Assembly (NCBI GenBank): GCA_003194525.1
Contig: NBIV01000010.1
Location: 434,001 to 498,000, forward strand
Direction of reading: 5' to 3'
Origin: Gracilariopsis chorda
Taxonomy: Eukaryota; Rhodophyta; Florideophyceae; Gracilariales; Gracilariaceae
Length of the DNA: 64,000 nt
The position numbers and the translations under genes were made by a program. Of the stretch, positions 30,331 to 39,819 are shown piece after piece (position 1 is the first letter of the stretch; each line of letters starts with the position of its first letter). The notes under the pieces are model-generated. The model was not told where the DNA came from. It ran no database searches and was given only the letters and a program-made list of their open reading frames with translations.

Positions 30331-31314
30331 CGTAAGCTTGTTTATAATTCCGATAGAGAGTGTAGTTTCGTGAATGAACTCTCAAGACGTGTGTGGTGCT
30401 CGGATGTTCAGAGTTTATCCGCCCGAGGCGCGGCTTTTATACTGCCAACGATTGACATCTCCGAGTGTATTCTCTACAAAGAGGCTCCTCATATGCCGTA
30501 GTGCTACATTCGTACCCTTCCTATTGCTTGTCAACCGGATCGAGTGTCGGCGGCAAAGAGCTCTCAAGTTGTTGCCGGAAGAAGTCCCACACTCCCAATT
30601 CACAACTTCTATATTGCGTGGAAGAAGCCTGTCGTTGGGAAGGGAATCACAATGCATATCTTTCGACACAGTCTGTTCGAAACATTGCTATCTCAGCTTA
30701 CTTATGTGAAGCGCATGAATCGCTTTGCGTTTGTTTGCAAATGTGGCATTCCCATAAAAATGTCATCTCTTGCCCTGACGGAAACAAACTTTGTCCTGAA
30801 TGGGGGCGGTCAAAGACGGACTCTCCTCTTCCCAACTCTCCCTTTTCTGGAAATACTGATCGTTATCCTTGTACGTCGAAGTCGTACAGATTGCTGAATC
30901 TCCCCATTTGGTTTGTCCACAAGCGCGGGCCGTCATCTCTTCTGAATTAGACCAAAAAGTTATATGAAAGTTGTCTCACGGCGTTCCTTCCGAACTCATT
31001 GACGGACCTAAACGAGAACCTACTTCATTCTGTCCGTTGACACTTGATGCGGAGACAAGCGCACCTCGTGATAGTATGTCGTTTGTGAGGAGGATACTAT
31101 AGGGAGTCAAAAAAAGACACACAAGCTGCAGCTTCTCTGTTCGTAGGAACTAGGCGACTGCTCATAGGGTGCGCAATTTGACATGGCCGTCATACCGATG
31201 AACCATTGACGTGGGACAGAGAACAGAGGTTGGCACTGATGCAGATAATGGCAATTTGCTTCAGAATTGTTGAGACCGCATCGCGTACGTGATCAAATTG
31301 CTCTGCTGGAGATA
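30331..31314. other. Intergenic region, no gene seen
   Basis: About 1 kb. Short frames on the plus strand have no recognisable product or good coding context. Confidence 0.45.
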
Positions 31315-31898
31315 CTACAAGGTGGGGATGCGAACATCTAGCATATCAGCTCCAGCAGAAGACTGAGAAGAAGACTGATGGAGGAAACAATTGAAAGTAC
31401 GATTGGCGGAAACGAGATTGTCTTCTCCAAACTGGTAGTAGTTCGACCGAGCGCGCATTCGTGTGGCAAAATCATCATGATCAGTGAGGATCAACGGCCT
31501 AATTTGAACTTGAATCCTTGTGTGTGACGTAACGTGTACAGCAAGGGGTTTGTCATCGGCCATTAAATGCCGTGGACGAGTAAACGTCTGTCCCTATAGA
31601 TATTTGCGCAGAGCGGCATTGATGTCCCAACGAAGAATGGGCGCGCAGTATCAGCCCTCGGAACTGTAGGTAAGAGGGTTAGAAGCCGTGCATCCATCTT
31701 TCAATTAGGATACAAGTTATCATACCGGACCGACTGTTCACCCACAAGCTGCTCACGGGAAACAGTTCGCCTGCGTCCAAACCGCGACATTAGTGTCAGT
31801 CGCCATCTGTCAGTTCCCTTCTCTGTTGTGTCGGCCAATTGTGTACCTTGAGCTACGGCATCCACTTCCTCTCCAGAAGGCTGGAGTCCATTCTCCAT
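31315..31898 (-). CDS. Possible two-exon small gene (low confidence)
   Basis: Two short minus-strand frames may be exons of one gene divergent to the PMT gene. Exon 1 would run from ATG 31898 to 31726, and a GTATGA donor follows; the frame rejoins in phase at 31516 if a 209-nt intron ends at ACACAAG, giving 124 residues. The products (TEKGTDRWRLTLMSRFGRRR and NYYQFGEDNLVSANRTFN) look protein-like but match no family I know. A closer acceptor exists but leads to a stop. Confidence 0.25.
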
Positions 31899-32118
31899 CT
31901 TGAACTCTAGCTCCCATGTCTTCCCCAACCCGAACTCCCTCTCTCAACTAATAGCGCGAATCCTTCCGAGTTTCAAATCCATAAACTTCGTAGCTCCCTT
32001 ACACAGCTGTCCAAAAAAGATTCTTAATTGTGATTATTTGCACAGTGGTCAATCTGTTTGGAACGATCCCGCTTTCTGCTCGGACGCAGCGTCACCGTTT
32101 TCCGAACGCCCCCATCGA

Positions 32119-33765
32119 ATGCGTATGCGAAAGCCCCCGCTTCCTCCTCGTCATTCACGCAATACAGACGCAAACTTCAAAGAACAGTCACCACCAGCGA
32201 TGGGTACGAAGACCAACACCAACACTCCAATCAAACTGAAAAACCCCGAGATTCAAGTCAATCCCGTCTATCTCTCCTCCAAGTCGCAGCCCAAGTTCAC
32301 CGATACACCTGAAAAAGGCAAATTCGCAACGGCTTATCCCAAAGAATACCAATCCGACACTGCTCGCGACACTTATATTCGATGGATTCTGCTTATCGTG
32401 GCATGGGTCATTCGGTTCTATAGACTTGCCGAACCATCAGCAGTCGTCTTTGACGAGTATCACTTTGGCACTTTTGTTGATAACATTCTATCAGGAGCCA
32501 CGTACTTCGATATTCATCCACCCCTCGGCAAGTTGACCCTTGCTCTGTTCGGTTGGATTGTCGGCTATCGCCCAGATCCCGACTTTGGGTACGACGAGAT
32601 AGGCAAGGACTACAATGGCGTACTGTACTATCCGCTTCGAGAAGTGGCCGCAGTGTTTGGAGTCATCACTGTGCCACTCATGTATTCTACTGCGCGGATG
32701 CTCGGTCTCTCTTGGGTTGGAGCTCTTGTGTGCGCCGGCTTGTTCTGCTTCGATAACTTGAATATAATCGAGAGCAGGCTCATTCTCATGGACTCCCAGA
32801 TCACTTTTTATCTTGTTCTTTCATTATACTGCGCCTTCAAGCTTTGGAAAACCTCTCCTCGAACGTGGTCTCGCTTCTTTTGGCTCACTGCGACGGGCTT
32901 TACCTGCGGGTGCTCCATCAGTGTGAAGTGGACTGCCCTGGCGACTCCTGGTCTTATCGCCATTGTATCTTTCTTCGCACCGCATTTCCTGGATGACCCA
33001 TTGACCTTGCTTGAGTGTGCTTGGGCAGCTTTTGTTGGTCTCGGCTGGTACGTCTTTTTATTCTATGTTCACTTCAAAAACATGACTCGAACAGGGCCTG
33101 GTGTTGGTTTCTTCCAATCCGATTTTCGATCAACTTTAGTCGGGGAAAACACTTATGACCCCAACGCAGAAAGACAGCCGTTCCACAAATTGTTCCTGTA
33201 CCTGAACAAGTACATGTTCACGGCAAACGCCGGAATAACAACTCGTCATCACTGGGAGAGCTACTGGTACCAGTGGATTGTCAACTGGCGCGGACTGCTT
33301 TACTTCAACAAAGAAATCGATGGAAAATGGGGATCAGTTTATCTCCACTGCAACCCTGTCGTATGTCTTACCTGTGCGGCTTGCGTGGCTATTTTCATTC
33401 TTGTTCGATTAATGTCAGTTCGTTACAGAAACACGAAGATATTCAAGTCCGAAACCCGAATGCTACTGCAAAACGCGCTGCGCTCTGGAACTTTCTTGTT
33501 CTGGGGGTGGTTGATCAATTTGCTTCCATACATTCTGGTCGACCGTTCGGCATTTGTGTATCATTATCTGCCTGGCTTGATCTATGCACAACTGCTTTCT
33601 GGACTGATAGTGGACCAAGCCCCACTTGTGGTGAGGGTTTTGATGATGGTTCTCATCATGGCAGCATCCATCGCAGCTTTCGTACAATTTGTGCCGTGGA
33701 TCTATTGCTTTCCTTTGTCGAGCACAGAACATTCTGACCTGCGGTGGTACGGTAGATGGGATTAA
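32119..33765 (+). CDS. Protein O-mannosyltransferase (GT39) lacking the MIR domain
   Basis: The 548-residue multi-pass ER protein matches the PMT family, which moves mannose from dolichol-phosphate-mannose to Ser/Thr. The lumenal loop-1 motif is intact: VFDEYHFGTF with Asp-Glu at about 112-113, and YFDIHPPLGKL. Also present are NIIESRLILMDS, the C-terminal four-helix part with NAGITTRHHWESY, CNPVV and FVYHYLPGL. Eukaryotic PMTs usually have about 200 residues of MIR repeats between the STL-x-GEN loop and the NAGI segment; here only about 20-30 residues lie there. Start candidates are ATG 32119 and 32200. No intron. Confidence 0.85.
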   Translation: MRMRKPPLPPRHSRNTDANFKEQSPPAMGTKTNTNTPIKLKNPEIQVNPVYLSSKSQPKFTDTPEKGKFATAYPKEYQSDTARDTYIRWILLIVAWVIRFYRLAEPSAVVFDEYHFGTFVDNILSGATYFDIHPPLGKLTLALFGWIVGYRPDPDFGYDEIGKDYNGVLYYPLREVAAVFGVITVPLMYSTARMLGLSWVGALVCAGLFCFDNLNIIESRLILMDSQITFYLVLSLYCAFKLWKTSPRTWSRFFWLTATGFTCGCSISVKWTALATPGLIAIVSFFAPHFLDDPLTLLECAWAAFVGLGWYVFLFYVHFKNMTRTGPGVGFFQSDFRSTLVGENTYDPNAERQPFHKLFLYLNKYMFTANAGITTRHHWESYWYQWIVNWRGLLYFNKEIDGKWGSVYLHCNPVVCLTCAACVAIFILVRLMSVRYRNTKIFKSETRMLLQNALRSGTFLFWGWLINLLPYILVDRSAFVYHYLPGLIYAQLLSGLIVDQAPLVVRVLMMVLIMAASIAAFVQFVPWIYCFPLSSTEHSDLRWYGRWD

Positions 33766-34192
33766 GAAAAGTTCAACGATCTTGAAATACCATGTAACCA
33801 CAAGATTTCTCTTCATCGTCATTGATGTTTGTCCTTGTTCTGAGTAAAACAGCAGCCCCTGCAAATATGTAACTTTGAAATTCCCCACTTGCATTTGCCA
33901 TTGGCCGTCTTCGTCCTGCGCCTGGCAATCGATAAGATTCTACAGAAGTTGAAATAGACCACCAAGGGCAGCAATCCTAGCCTTCCCACATCCGTCTGGT
34001 TCTGCTCTCTATCAGAATGTTGTCGTCAACGCACGGATCTTAATTGTGGTTGTCGAGCCCAGGCTCGTGACGTGCTGTACATCAAGACAAATTCGTCAGT
34101 TTCAGAGACCTCTGGAACACCCAGCTACGGTTCTTGGGTTGAGCTCAAACCCAAGGTGAAAAGTGCTAGGTCCCAAAAGATGAGCTATGCAT

Positions 34193-34462
34193 CTAGTCCC
34201 GGACGACGAATCGTGATAATGCTGCTCGCATGGGGAAATTTTTCCCGAAAAACATGTCGGCTCGTACGAGATCCTGTTCTATGAGATCCTGTTCTATGAG
34301 ATCCTGTTCTGCAAGTACTTCGCCTCTCTTGCAAACCACGGTTCTGGACTTCGGGGAGAGAGAAAGGCGGCGCGTCCCAATTAATCCAGAGCCAGGCCAT
34401 GCTCCTTGAACAAAAAGTGTACATCGATTTGATTCAGCATAAGAGGAGGTAAACGAACTCAT
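34193..34462 (-). CDS. Possible small protein with in-frame pentapeptide repeat (low confidence)
   Basis: The frame starts at ATG 34462 and encodes 89 residues. The 15-bp repeat at 34268-34312 is read in frame as IEQDL-type pentapeptides. VVCKRGEVLAEQDL resembles the start of many ligand-binding beta-barrels but that is not enough to assign one. It could be an exon, a small gene or chance. Confidence 0.22.
   Translation of the reverse strand: MSSFTSSYAESNRCTLFVQGAWPGSGLIGTRRLSLSPKSRTVVCKRGEVLAEQDLIEQDLIEQDLVRADMFFGKNFPMRAALSRFVVRD
34268..34312. repeat. 15-bp tandem repeat, three copies
   Basis: Unit GAGATCCTGTTCTAT at 34268-34282 and 34283-34297; the third copy (34298-34312) ends TGC instead of TAT. 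Confidence 0.9.
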
Positions 34463-34905
34463 CTGTTATTCGATCCCCGCTTGGGATTCATATCAGGGGG
34501 CCCATACTACACTCTATGTCTACTTTTTCAGTCTGAAGTTCACGTTGGAGCACTACTAGGTTGCGCAAGACTTCCACCACGAAAAAAAAGCGTTCCACGG
34601 GATACACACAATCATCAGCATGCATTGAGAAGCGAGCACTTATGGCGGACGCACACCACGTGAAATTGTTGAGAAGCTGCCGTGCAAGGAGTGTGATACC
34701 TCGACGTTCAAAGCAGAACTCCACTCTTCTCCTTGACGTTATGCACAATACGCGGTGAAGATCCCTTGGCATTCAGGTCCATGCAGCAACTGGCTTCAGA
34801 ATCGTTGCTCACAACTGCCAATACAAATGACTAAAACGATACGGAGATACATTACCTGAGCATTGATGTGGACGTTCTTGAGTTCAACACCGCTCGTTTC
34901 GCGTG

Positions 34906-36432
34906 CTATGTCAGCTCGTTTGGTACTTGAAAGTCTTGTGGCAGATGATTGCGAAAGAATCTTGATGTTGCGGCAAGGAATGACGGATTCGCGTTGGTTC
35001 CTGTCTCCGAAAAGTCAAGAACTTGTGACAAGTGGTAAGCAATGTTGTTCTTAAGGTATTGCGCTTCCTCATTGCTCTTGGTGCTTGTTTTCTCGACTTT
35101 AACCGTGGATTCACCATTCTCCATAGCCTCCTTTGTCGTCGTCGTCACGAAAGAAGTAAGAAATCTTTGATGCCATATTCTGATCCCCTGTCCTTGTTTC
35201 GCTAATTGACAACAGTAGTCTACGACAATATCAGGGATGGATATCCCAAGTTGACCATTTCTCACCTCTTGTAGTATGAAACATAATCTCGCAAGAACCT
35301 GTATCACTTTCACAGTTTCCCTGTGACTCTCTAAACTCCAAAGCCTTTGCAAAATGATAGTTGGAACCCATGTCCCTTTCTTGAACAAGGCAAGAGAGCA
35401 GAGAGCATCACGCGGCTTTATGCTCAACTGCCAGTCCTTGGTGTTAGACAAATCAAGCACGCAGCTGTCAAGCATCTTGAACAGGCCACATATTTCTCCA
35501 AACTGGGCGAAGTTATTGGTAAGATAGTTCTTATAGTGAGTCCATATTGAAGATTTGGCCTCCTCGGTAGTTGCCTTGATAAACAAACGTTTGACAGCGC
35601 CGCCGACTACGGCCAGCGCAAGGGGTAGCCCCGAGCATCTTCTCAACATGACTCTGGCGGGGGAATCGCTGCTCGCACACAAAGAATCGAAGTAAGACCT
35701 ATCAAAGGCAGAATGTGCGCAGAAGATGTCAAGGGACACATCATCGAAGTGACCATGGAGGGGGATTTGCATGACAGACGCGCCTGAAAACGTTCTCGCA
35801 ATTTGAACGCTTCGTGTAGATGTGAGCACTGTCATTTTACTGATTGCAGTGGAACGTCGTTGCGTAGCAAGGACAGAGAGAACTTGCAGCACTTCCGGCG
35901 TGCTCTCGCAGAGATTGTCGAGCATAAGGAGAAAACGCTTGTCCTTGAAGAACCTTTGGACGGCTTCCATGCACTGGATGTGGTCGTTCTTGCGGCGCAA
36001 CAGAGTCTCGATTCTCTTCTTGTGCGATAGGCCACCAAGCCTGTGCATGACGTCGAAGAGGTGCTTAAAAGTTGATTCGATGGTAATCTCTGGACCAAGA
36101 TGTATGAGACATATTCCATCGCGAAAAGTATTCATAACTGCAGAATGGTACGCCAGTCCGCGAAGCATGACGGTCTTGCCCGTCCCAGGCAGGCCAACAA
36201 CGGTAACAGATCTCTTATCTGACAGGACTAGATTACACACGGTGCGCTCAATCCTCGTAGAGTCTTCCGAAAAGTCTAGCACGTAATGCGCCGGGTTTTG
36301 GCGAACGGCAATGAACGAAGGACGCATATAAGTCAATCGGCGCCTCTTTAAGCGGGGTCTCGCGAATGGCTTGCCCACATCTGGGTCTTCGTTCTCCACG
36401 GATGCGGACGAAGCGCCCTGCCCAATGTCCAT
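34906..36432 (-). CDS. NB-ARC/STAND-type P-loop ATPase
   Basis: From ATG 36432 the product is 508 residues. It has a Walker A motif VVGLPGTGKT (about 78-87), Walker B RFLLMLDN (Asp172), a sensor-like TVLTSTRS, and the GLPLAL motif (268-273) that marks NB-ARC proteins such as plant resistance proteins and APAF1. A winged-helix-like part (LCSLALFKKGTWVPTIILQRLW) follows. The C-terminal about 120 residues show no LRR, WD40 or TPR repeats, and the N-terminus shows no TIR or CARD; an Arg/Lys cluster (RPRLKRRRLT) may be a nuclear signal. The frame continues upstream without ATG. The function, by family, is a nucleotide-dependent signalling switch. Confidence 0.75.
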   Translation of the reverse strand: MDIGQGASSASVENEDPDVGKPFARPRLKRRRLTYMRPSFIAVRQNPAHYVLDFSEDSTRIERTVCNLVLSDKRSVTVVGLPGTGKTVMLRGLAYHSAVMNTFRDGICLIHLGPEITIESTFKHLFDVMHRLGGLSHKKRIETLLRRKNDHIQCMEAVQRFFKDKRFLLMLDNLCESTPEVLQVLSVLATQRRSTAISKMTVLTSTRSVQIARTFSGASVMQIPLHGHFDDVSLDIFCAHSAFDRSYFDSLCASSDSPARVMLRRCSGLPLALAVVGGAVKRLFIKATTEEAKSSIWTHYKNYLTNNFAQFGEICGLFKMLDSCVLDLSNTKDWQLSIKPRDALCSLALFKKGTWVPTIILQRLWSLESHRETVKVIQVLARLCFILQEVRNGQLGISIPDIVVDYCCQLAKQGQGIRIWHQRFLTSFVTTTTKEAMENGESTVKVEKTSTKSNEEAQYLKNNIAYHLSQVLDFSETGTNANPSFLAATSRFFRNHLPQDFQVPNELT

Positions 36433-37410
36433 ATCGAAAAAGAAGGATTGCGGGGTACGTCTCGAAAGAAGAAGGAACGCTAGATGCTCAAGGAGCTTAG
36501 CGAGGCTGTAACGTTGGGTATGGGCTTCGATAGAGCCAACGTGGCCGTGTTGATCATCATAACGCAGAGCTCTGCTCTTTCCCGCGTTCACACCCGTAAA
36601 TTAGTACGAAGGTCACTTCACGAGGATATAAGAGCTACCGGTGTGACATAACGTTACACATTTCAAAAGAGATTTAAAAGACAAACTGTCAAAATAGCTG
36701 TCAAAATGCACCCTTTCTACCATTCTACATGTCATGCCGAAATTAATGCTGGTGGACACGTGAGGCTGCAAACTTTTCGTGCCCTTGTAGATACCCTTGT
36801 ACTACGAACTTCGTGATAGCCGCGAATGCATCTCATTCGCTGTGCCTTCTTGGGCACGGCGATCTACACTCGATCCACAAGAAACTGTCTGTTCAGACTA
36901 TCGACCGTGCGCAGAGTATGGCGTGCTTCGACGGAGAAAGAAAGCACTGCTCGCGCAAGGAGATATACGCCGAAGGCTTCAACGGACATGAATTCATCTC
37001 ATATCTTCTGTACTCTAGCAAGCCTTCTTCGCTGGGCCCCGGCAGCATGAATTCCATAATCAGACGCAATAGCAGTTTCTTTCCGTGTTCCGGGCCAAGG
37101 GATTGCTTCCCCGTAAATTGAAAAAACTTAAACCTCAAGTTTACTGCGCCATGAACGGCATTGCCCGACTGGCATTGCAGTATTATATGGCCCGCTAAGG
37201 CAGCTATCTCATCTCTCCCATGAACCACCCTGCAAAACTTTTGCTGCTGTTGAGTCCTCAGTTTCAGTGGCTGATTCATATATTACGGTTCTTAGTGCTT
37301 CTTCATGCATTTTCCAGGTTTGTCTTTTAGAAAAGTGCCGCTCGAATCTCCGTTGTCTATCGGTTTGCGACAATCGCATCTTTCCAAGTGCATCGTCCTT
37401 CCTTATCACT
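36433..37410. other. Divergent spacer between NB-ARC and beta-propeller-like genes
   Basis: About 980 bp. A TTATAT-type motif on the minus strand near 36625-36632 could serve the NB-ARC gene. A 128-codon minus-strand frame at 36893-37279 has an ATG but no recognisable product, and I do not call it. Confidence 0.4.
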
Positions 37411-38955
37411 ATGTCGAATGACCGCGCTCATCTTAAAGTTGTTCAAACGATCGATGGTGAGAAAGCTCCGATAGCTTCCAGGATATCCAACGACGCACGT
37501 GTTGTTCTCGTCGCTCGTTCTGATAACACCGTTCAAGTGTACTCTCGACCTGCTCTTGCTGATGACTTCGAGAAAACGGATGTTACTTATAAGCAACACC
37601 AGGCAAAAATAACCGCTCTAGCTCTCCAGGATGGTGGTGCTCAGGCAGCTTCTGGTGACGCCGACGGTAACGTCCATGTATGGCTGACAAGCGATACAGC
37701 ACAGTATTCCTTCTCTCAGCGTGATCGAGGTGCTGTTGTCGATCTGGCAATAAGTGAGCATTTTCTACTTGTGAGTTTCAAGGGCAAAACTGGGAGCGAT
37801 GGTTCTATGCAACTCATTTCAAAAGGCCTCAACGTTCAAGACGAATGGAAAGTCATACAGAAGTACGAAGGTGGCAAGTACTCGAAATGCATGCTATCGG
37901 AGAGATTGAAGCTTCATGAGCTCAACCTAGCATATTATCACAAAAAGAGTGTCATATACGAGAGGAATCCACAAAGCGATGCGACTGAGGTATTTGATCC
38001 CCTTGAAGGATCGAAACCGTATTTCATGTTTCGCAACGTTGCATGCCGGGGGACAGTTGTTATTGCCTGCATTGTGCAAGGCTTTTTGATGCTTTGGGCC
38101 CCAAAGAAACCAGCAGTTGAGAAGCAGAATCCTCAATTCTTGACACTTCGTTCGGACGATAACATTATCTTGAATAACACTTTGTCTGCGAGTTCTGTAT
38201 TCCGCAGAAACATGTTTCTTGTCACCATCTTCGATCAGAAAGTGCACGTTATTGTCTTACAAAAGGATCTCAAGGCAAAGAAGTCTCTCGTACTCGCTGA
38301 TGAACCATCTGTCACAAAACAGCCGAACGTTATGGATGCTATGAAAGAAATGGTGCGGGGCAACCCAGATCCTGTGAACCATATAGTCAACACCGTCGAA
38401 GTTTCCGAAACCCCCGCAACTGCAGAGAAATCCCAGCAAGCAACGCAGACAAAACGCGATGCTCCTTCCGACTATGAACCATCGAGAACCTCACCGGTAG
38501 GTGTTGTTGAGACCTCAGGAGCTGTTTCCACGTCATCTGGTATTGATGCAGAGAAGTCTCAGGAAGCTACGCAGTCAAAGCATGATGTTTCTCTTGAGGA
38601 CGAAGCACCGAGAGCATCGAATATGAATGTTGCAGAGAATATATTGGGAGCTGTTGCCACTCATAATGCTACTCCAGTAGAGCCAGCGGCCCATGAAGAC
38701 AACACTGAGGAGTCTACATTGTTGAAGGACAACATGCGAACATATAGTAGTAATGAACCCGAAAAAGAACCAACTGCGGAGCAAGCTGCGCCCCGGGAAG
38801 CATCGATAACCACTAGTACAGGCACGGCAGGCGAGGCACCTCAAGATGAGAGAGCGTATGTGGTCATGAGCGCAAGTGACGTAGATAACGAGGATGAGGA
38901 AGAAATCGAAGAGGACCCGGAGGCATTAGCACATGATTTCTGGGGTTTGTTTTAG
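37411..38955 (+). CDS. Beta-propeller-like (WD40-type) protein with acidic repeat-rich tail
   Basis: The 514-residue product has two parts. Residues about 1-280 look like WD40-type blades (ISNDARVVLVARSDNTVQVY, ASGDADGNVHVW, VACRGTVVIACIVQGFLMLW) but few canonical WD pairs, so the number of blades is unclear. Residues about 290-514 are acidic and low-complexity, with a tandem repeat of about 37 residues marked by EKSQQATQTKRD and EKSQEATQSKHD, and the chain ends EDPEALAHDFWGLF, an aromatic motif that may be a binding site. The start is the ATG at 37411; the frame upstream has no ATG. No specific family is assigned. Confidence 0.6.
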   Translation: MSNDRAHLKVVQTIDGEKAPIASRISNDARVVLVARSDNTVQVYSRPALADDFEKTDVTYKQHQAKITALALQDGGAQAASGDADGNVHVWLTSDTAQYSFSQRDRGAVVDLAISEHFLLVSFKGKTGSDGSMQLISKGLNVQDEWKVIQKYEGGKYSKCMLSERLKLHELNLAYYHKKSVIYERNPQSDATEVFDPLEGSKPYFMFRNVACRGTVVIACIVQGFLMLWAPKKPAVEKQNPQFLTLRSDDNIILNNTLSASSVFRRNMFLVTIFDQKVHVIVLQKDLKAKKSLVLADEPSVTKQPNVMDAMKEMVRGNPDPVNHIVNTVEVSETPATAEKSQQATQTKRDAPSDYEPSRTSPVGVVETSGAVSTSSGIDAEKSQEATQSKHDVSLEDEAPRASNMNVAENILGAVATHNATPVEPAAHEDNTEESTLLKDNMRTYSSNEPEKEPTAEQAAPREASITTSTGTAGEAPQDERAYVVMSASDVDNEDEEEIEEDPEALAHDFWGLF

Positions 38956-39819
38956 AAGGCATCGCACCTACAGATGTTTAAGTATGACCTAACTGCAACA
39001 ACATTAAAGTAGAAAGGCTCTTCGAATTTCATAATCTCGTAAGAGGTAGTTATGGCGGATCAGGATATCACACCCCTCGTATGCATGCTTCCCGCAGTCC
39101 GAATGGAGGGCGAATTCACTTTACACTCTTGTGCGTTATTGACAATTCGGTCGACTTTCAGTGCTTCCTTTGCCACATGCAAGGAAGAACACCAAAAGAA
39201 AACCTATCCTGCCTTGAATCCTTGCTCTCACCATGCGCCACTCGCTTATTACTTACAAAGAGAAAAGAGAAAAGAGAAAAGAGATAGCAAACCCTTTACT
39301 ATTATGCTGTTTGTGGACTGACTTGGGCTTGAGAGCTTGTGCAGAGGATTCCGCAGCAAAAGTCGAAGTCAAGCGAAATACGTGTACCAACCTAAAGGGT
39401 ATCTAGAGAAGGTATCAAAAGGGTAGCGGTCCGCTAACCCTTTAATTTACCGTGAAGGGTATCGAAAGGGTAGTCTATCTAGGGCATTCTCGCCAATTAC
39501 TGCTGGACGTTAAACCTTGACAAACGTGTACCGTCGGTACACGTATTTCGCTGGACTTCGACTTGTGCTGAGGATTCCTCAGCACAAGCCATGGTTATAG
39601 ACCTCTGTGAATACTTTCAGCTGTAACACAACAATTTTGTAACCCTTATCGTCTACCACGGGGTATATTTAGTAGTTGACGTGATGTCCAGTGCGATGAG
39701 TTCTCTAACAACGGGACACTGCAGAATGTACAACATATCATATCTCGATATCTAAGGACATTGTTATGAACGCAGGATGGAAACATGGACAAACCAATTG
39801 TCGTCAACTCATCAGCATC
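38956..39819. other. Intergenic region holding a foldback element
   Basis: Contains a GAAAA-type microsatellite near 39257-39285 and the inverted-repeat element at 39335-39589. No gene is seen. Confidence 0.55.
39335..39589. mobile_element. 255-bp foldback/MITE-like element with 54-bp terminal inverted repeats
   Basis: Bases 39335-39388 and 39536-39589 are inverted copies, 54 bp each, with 5 mismatches by my count. The outer ends begin GCTTGTGC. The interior carries a second near-palindrome, GGGTAGCGGTCCGCTAACCC at 39421-39440, several GGGTA blocks, and a 9-bp inverted repeat ACGTGTACC-GTC-GGTACACGT at 39525-39545 that overlaps the right arm. No coding capacity and no clear target duplication. 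The structure fits a non-autonomous DNA element. Confidence 0.8.

Larger units (their letters stand above)
33766..34905. other. Intergenic region with one small repeat-bearing frame
   Basis: About 1.1 kb between convergent genes. The only notable items are the 89-codon minus-strand frame at 34193-34462 and the 15-bp tandem repeat inside it. Confidence 0.45.

Noticed and set aside
36893-37279. 128-codon minus-strand frame with ATG in the NB-ARC/beta-propeller spacer
   Set aside because: No family, no promoter or homologue evidence; overlaps the expected divergent promoter.
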